A stretch of DNA of 64,000 nt from Paractinoplanes aksuensis (GTDB lineage: Bacteria; Actinomycetota; Actinomycetes; Mycobacteriales; Micromonosporaceae), in contig NZ_JAMYJR010000059.1 in assembly GCF_024137025.1 (NCBI RefSeq), positions 1-64,000 on the forward strand, given 5' to 3'. Of the stretch, positions 61,959-64,000 are shown one piece after another. The first letter of the stretch is position 1; each line of letters begins with the position of its first letter. The translations under genes were made by a program, and so were the position numbers. Under the pieces are notes generated by a model that saw only the letters and a program-made list of their open reading frames with translations, made no database searches and was not told where the DNA came from.

Positions 61959-64000
61959 ATCCGGCTCTTGGCCCGGACCGTGGCCGCGGCCGGTTGGTCG
62001 TGGTCGTCGAGGATGGCCGCGGCCGCACGCCAGGACGCCTGGGCGGTCTCGAGGTCGCCCAGGCCGCGCTGGGCATCGCCGAGGTGGTCGAGCGCCACCG
62101 CCTCGAAATTGCGGGAGGCGTCGGCCCGGAACAGCTCCAGGGCGCTCCCGAAACAGTCGGCCGCCTCGGCGAACTGCTTCAACTGCAGGTGGGCGACGCC
62201 GATGCTGTCCCAGGCGGCGCCCTCGCCGTGCCGGTCGTCGAGCTCACGGAAGAGTTCCACGGCCCGGCGGCAGTACGGCAGCGCGCCCTCGGCGTCCCCG
62301 ATCGTGCCCAGCAGGTTGCCGATCGAGTTGAGCGCCATCGCCTGGCCGAAGGAGTCGTCGATCCGCTCGTAGACCGTCAGCGCCTGCCGGCTGTAGTCCA
62401 GCGCTTCCTCGTAGTGTTCGAGCCGTTCGGCCAGGTAACCGATGTAGTTGAGGACGGTCGCCTGGCCCGCGCAGTGGCCCTGCTGAACGAACATCGCCAG
62501 GGCCAGCTCGAGGTCGGCCCGGGCCTCGTCGTCGTGGCGCAGCAGGGTCTCGGCCCGGCCCAGGCTGAAGTGCGCGTGGGCCCGGGCGACCGGGTCGCCG
62601 AGGCGGTCGGCGGCGGCGACGGCCGACCGGGCGTACGACGCCGCCTCCTCCCAGTCGCCGCGGCGCAGCAGGAAGATCTCCAGTGCCCACACCAACTGCC
62701 AGGTGTGCCGGTCGTGGCCGGTCGCGGCGGCGGTCCGGATGAGCTCGCGCATCGCCAGGTGCTCGTCGGCGAACCAGGCCAGCGCCGCCTCGCGGTCGGC
62801 GATCGGCTGCGGGGTGACACCCGGGGCCGGCCCGTCGAGCTCGACCGGGATCAGTGTCCGGCTGTACCGCTCGGCCGCGGCCCGGGCGGTGAACAGGTAG
62901 TGGTCGAACAGGCGGTACCGGGCGGCGGCGATCTCGCCCGGCGGCTCGGTGTCGGCGCTGAGCTCGGTCGCGTACGAGCGCAGCAGGTCGTGCAGCGCGT
63001 AGCGGCCGGGCAGCTCCTCGGTGAGCAGGCTGCTGTAGGCCAGTTCGCCGGCCAGGGCGCGCGCCGGCCGGACGGGAACTCCGGCCAGGCCGGCCATCGC
63101 CGCCACACCGGCCGACGGCCCGGGGTGCAGCGCCAGCAGCCGGAACAGCCGGGCCGCGTCCGGGCCGAGCGCGCGATACGACCACGAGAACACCGCGCGC
63201 GGGTCGGCCTCGGCGTCGGGGACGGTGAACGCGTCCAGGCCGGGCGCGCCCGCTCGCAGCTCGGCGGCCACCGCGGCCAGCGGGAACGACGGGTTGGCGG
63301 CGGCCCGGGCGGCGACGACGGCCAGGGCCAACGGGAGCCGGCCGCACCGGTCGACGATCTCGGCCACCGCGGCCGGCTCGGCGGCCACCCGGTCCGGCCC
63401 GAGCCGGCGCCCGAGCAGCTCGGCCGCCTCGTCATCGCCGACCAGGCCCAGGCCGATCATCCGCGCGCCGTGGCTCGCGACCAGGCCGGCCATCCGGTTG
63501 CGGCTGGTCACCAGCACGAGGCTGCCGCCCGAGCCCGGCAGCAGCGGCCGCACCTGCTGCAGGTCGCGGGCGTTGTCGAGCAGGACGATGAGCCGCCGGT
63601 CGGCCAGCACGCTGCGGTAGAGCGCGGTGCGGGCGTCCAGGCCGACCGGGATGGCCTCGGCCGGCACGCCCAGGGCCTCGAGGAATTCGCGGACGGCCTC
63701 GGCCGGGGTGACCGCCGAGCCGTCCGGCCCGAAGCCGCGCAGGTTGAGGTAGAGCTGACCGTCGGGGTAACGATCGGCCACGCGATGGGCCAGATGCACG
63801 GCCAGGGTGGTCTTGCCGATGCCGGCCATCCCGCCGACGGCCCCGATCAGCAGCGTCCCCGACGGCTCGCCGAGCAGGTCGGCCAGCTCCTTCTCACGGC
63901 CGGTGAAGGTGGCCAGGTCGTTGGGCAGCTGGGCCGGCACGAAAGCCGGGGCGGTGGTCCCGGGCCCGGTGAGCAGCCGATCCCCCGCCTCGGCGAGCTG
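61955..64000 (-). CDS. AfsR-like regulator: NB-ARC ATPase plus TPR repeats (partial, runs off the window)
   Basis: 681 codons are visible on the minus strand and the frame is still open at 64000. The apparent start at 63940 is an internal Val codon. The order is a linker (TAPAFVPAQLP), an NB-ARC ATPase with Walker A (GGMAGIGKTTLA), LIVLLDNARD (Walker B) and LVLVTSRNR (sensor), a winged-helix part, then from about residue 360 a series of TPR repeats (GEGAAWDSIGVAHLQ; GQAMALNSIGNLLGT). This is the C-terminal two thirds of AfsR/SARP-type regulators, which usually have an N-terminal DNA-binding and BTAD region, here outside the window. Such proteins activate secondary metabolism or morphology genes. 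Target genes are unknown. Confidence 0.88.
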   Translation of the reverse strand, partial: QLAEAGDRLLTGPGTTAPAFVPAQLPNDLATFTGREKELADLLGEPSGTLLIGAVGGMAGIGKTTLAVHLAHRVADRYPDGQLYLNLRGFGPDGSAVTPAEAVREFLEALGVPAEAIPVGLDARTALYRSVLADRRLIVLLDNARDLQQVRPLLPGSGGSLVLVTSRNRMAGLVASHGARMIGLGLVGDDEAAELLGRRLGPDRVAAEPAAVAEIVDRCGRLPLALAVVAARAAANPSFPLAAVAAELRAGAPGLDAFTVPDAEADPRAVFSWSYRALGPDAARLFRLLALHPGPSAGVAAMAGLAGVPVRPARALAGELAYSSLLTEELPGRYALHDLLRSYATELSADTEPPGEIAAARYRLFDHYLFTARAAAERYSRTLIPVELDGPAPGVTPQPIADREAALAWFADEHLAMRELIRTAAATGHDRHTWQLVWALEIFLLRRGDWEEAASYARSAVAAADRLGDPVARAHAHFSLGRAETLLRHDDEARADLELALAMFVQQGHCAGQATVLNYIGYLAERLEHYEEALDYSRQALTVYERIDDSFGQAMALNSIGNLLGTIGDAEGALPYCRRAVELFRELDDRHGEGAAWDSIGVAHLQLKQFAEAADCFGSALELFRADASRNFEAVALDHLGDAQRGLGDLETAQASWRAAAAILDDHDQPAAATVRAKSRI

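Overview
The window is GC-rich throughout, uses many GTG starts and four-base ATGA/GTGA gene overlaps, and carries actinobacterial gene types: EccB and an EssC/EccC-type ATPase, WXG100-like proteins, an AfsR-like NB-ARC/TPR regulator, LamG+Rhs secreted pairs, and a KdpF-A-B-C-D-E operon. The best guess is an Actinomycetota chromosome, perhaps Actinoplanes-like Micromonosporaceae. That placement is inference; no rRNA or tRNA gene was seen to test it.

Layout. 0-5.8 kb: a partial gene, a lipoprotein, two paralogous PRC-barrel genes flanking an aldehyde dehydrogenase, and a CPA1-type cation/proton antiporter. 5.8-7 kb: a two-gene TIR-domain operon of lower GC. 7.2-8.2 kb: a decayed diaminopimelate decarboxylase (lysA). 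8.3-19.9 kb: an ion-homeostasis block with nhaA, a 27-aa membrane peptide, kdpFABC, kdpDE, a broken second nhaA and a second CPA1 antiporter closely related to the first. 20-24 kb: a small unknown gene and an orphan fatty acyl-AMP ligase/ACP/condensation protein. 24.3-37.4 kb: a secreted LamG protein, a 2091-aa secreted Rhs protein with a variable C-terminal domain, a small gene in the immunity position, and a secreted alpha/beta hydrolase. 37.5-40.4 kb: a membrane protein with a TIR-like pattern, a gene remnant, and a transglycosylase-like/FG-GAP secreted protein.

40.6-54.5 kb is a type VII-like secretion island: Ser/Thr kinase, FHA-bearing EssC-like ATPase, a large Rhs protein with a WXG-like head, two small helical WXG-type proteins and a second Ser/Thr kinase. 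54.6-56.4 kb: an Rrf2 regulator with a likely self-operator, overlapping an FAD-dependent oxidoreductase. 56.5-58.1 kb: a membrane TIR gene apparently split by a frameshift. 58.1-59.4 kb: a junction of two gene fragments, a methyltransferase and a GH127-like protein. 59.4-64 kb: eccB, a divergent Ddl-like ATP-grasp enzyme, and an AfsR-like regulator running off the window.

The most unusual content is the two distinct Rhs toxin-like systems (one Sec-type with a candidate immunity gene, one tied to an EssC-like T7SS whose gene overlaps it tail to tail), the TIR genes of different design, the orphan FAAL-ACP-C protein, and the Ddl-like enzyme lacking several family motifs. No CRISPR array, rRNA, tRNA or insertion sequence was found.
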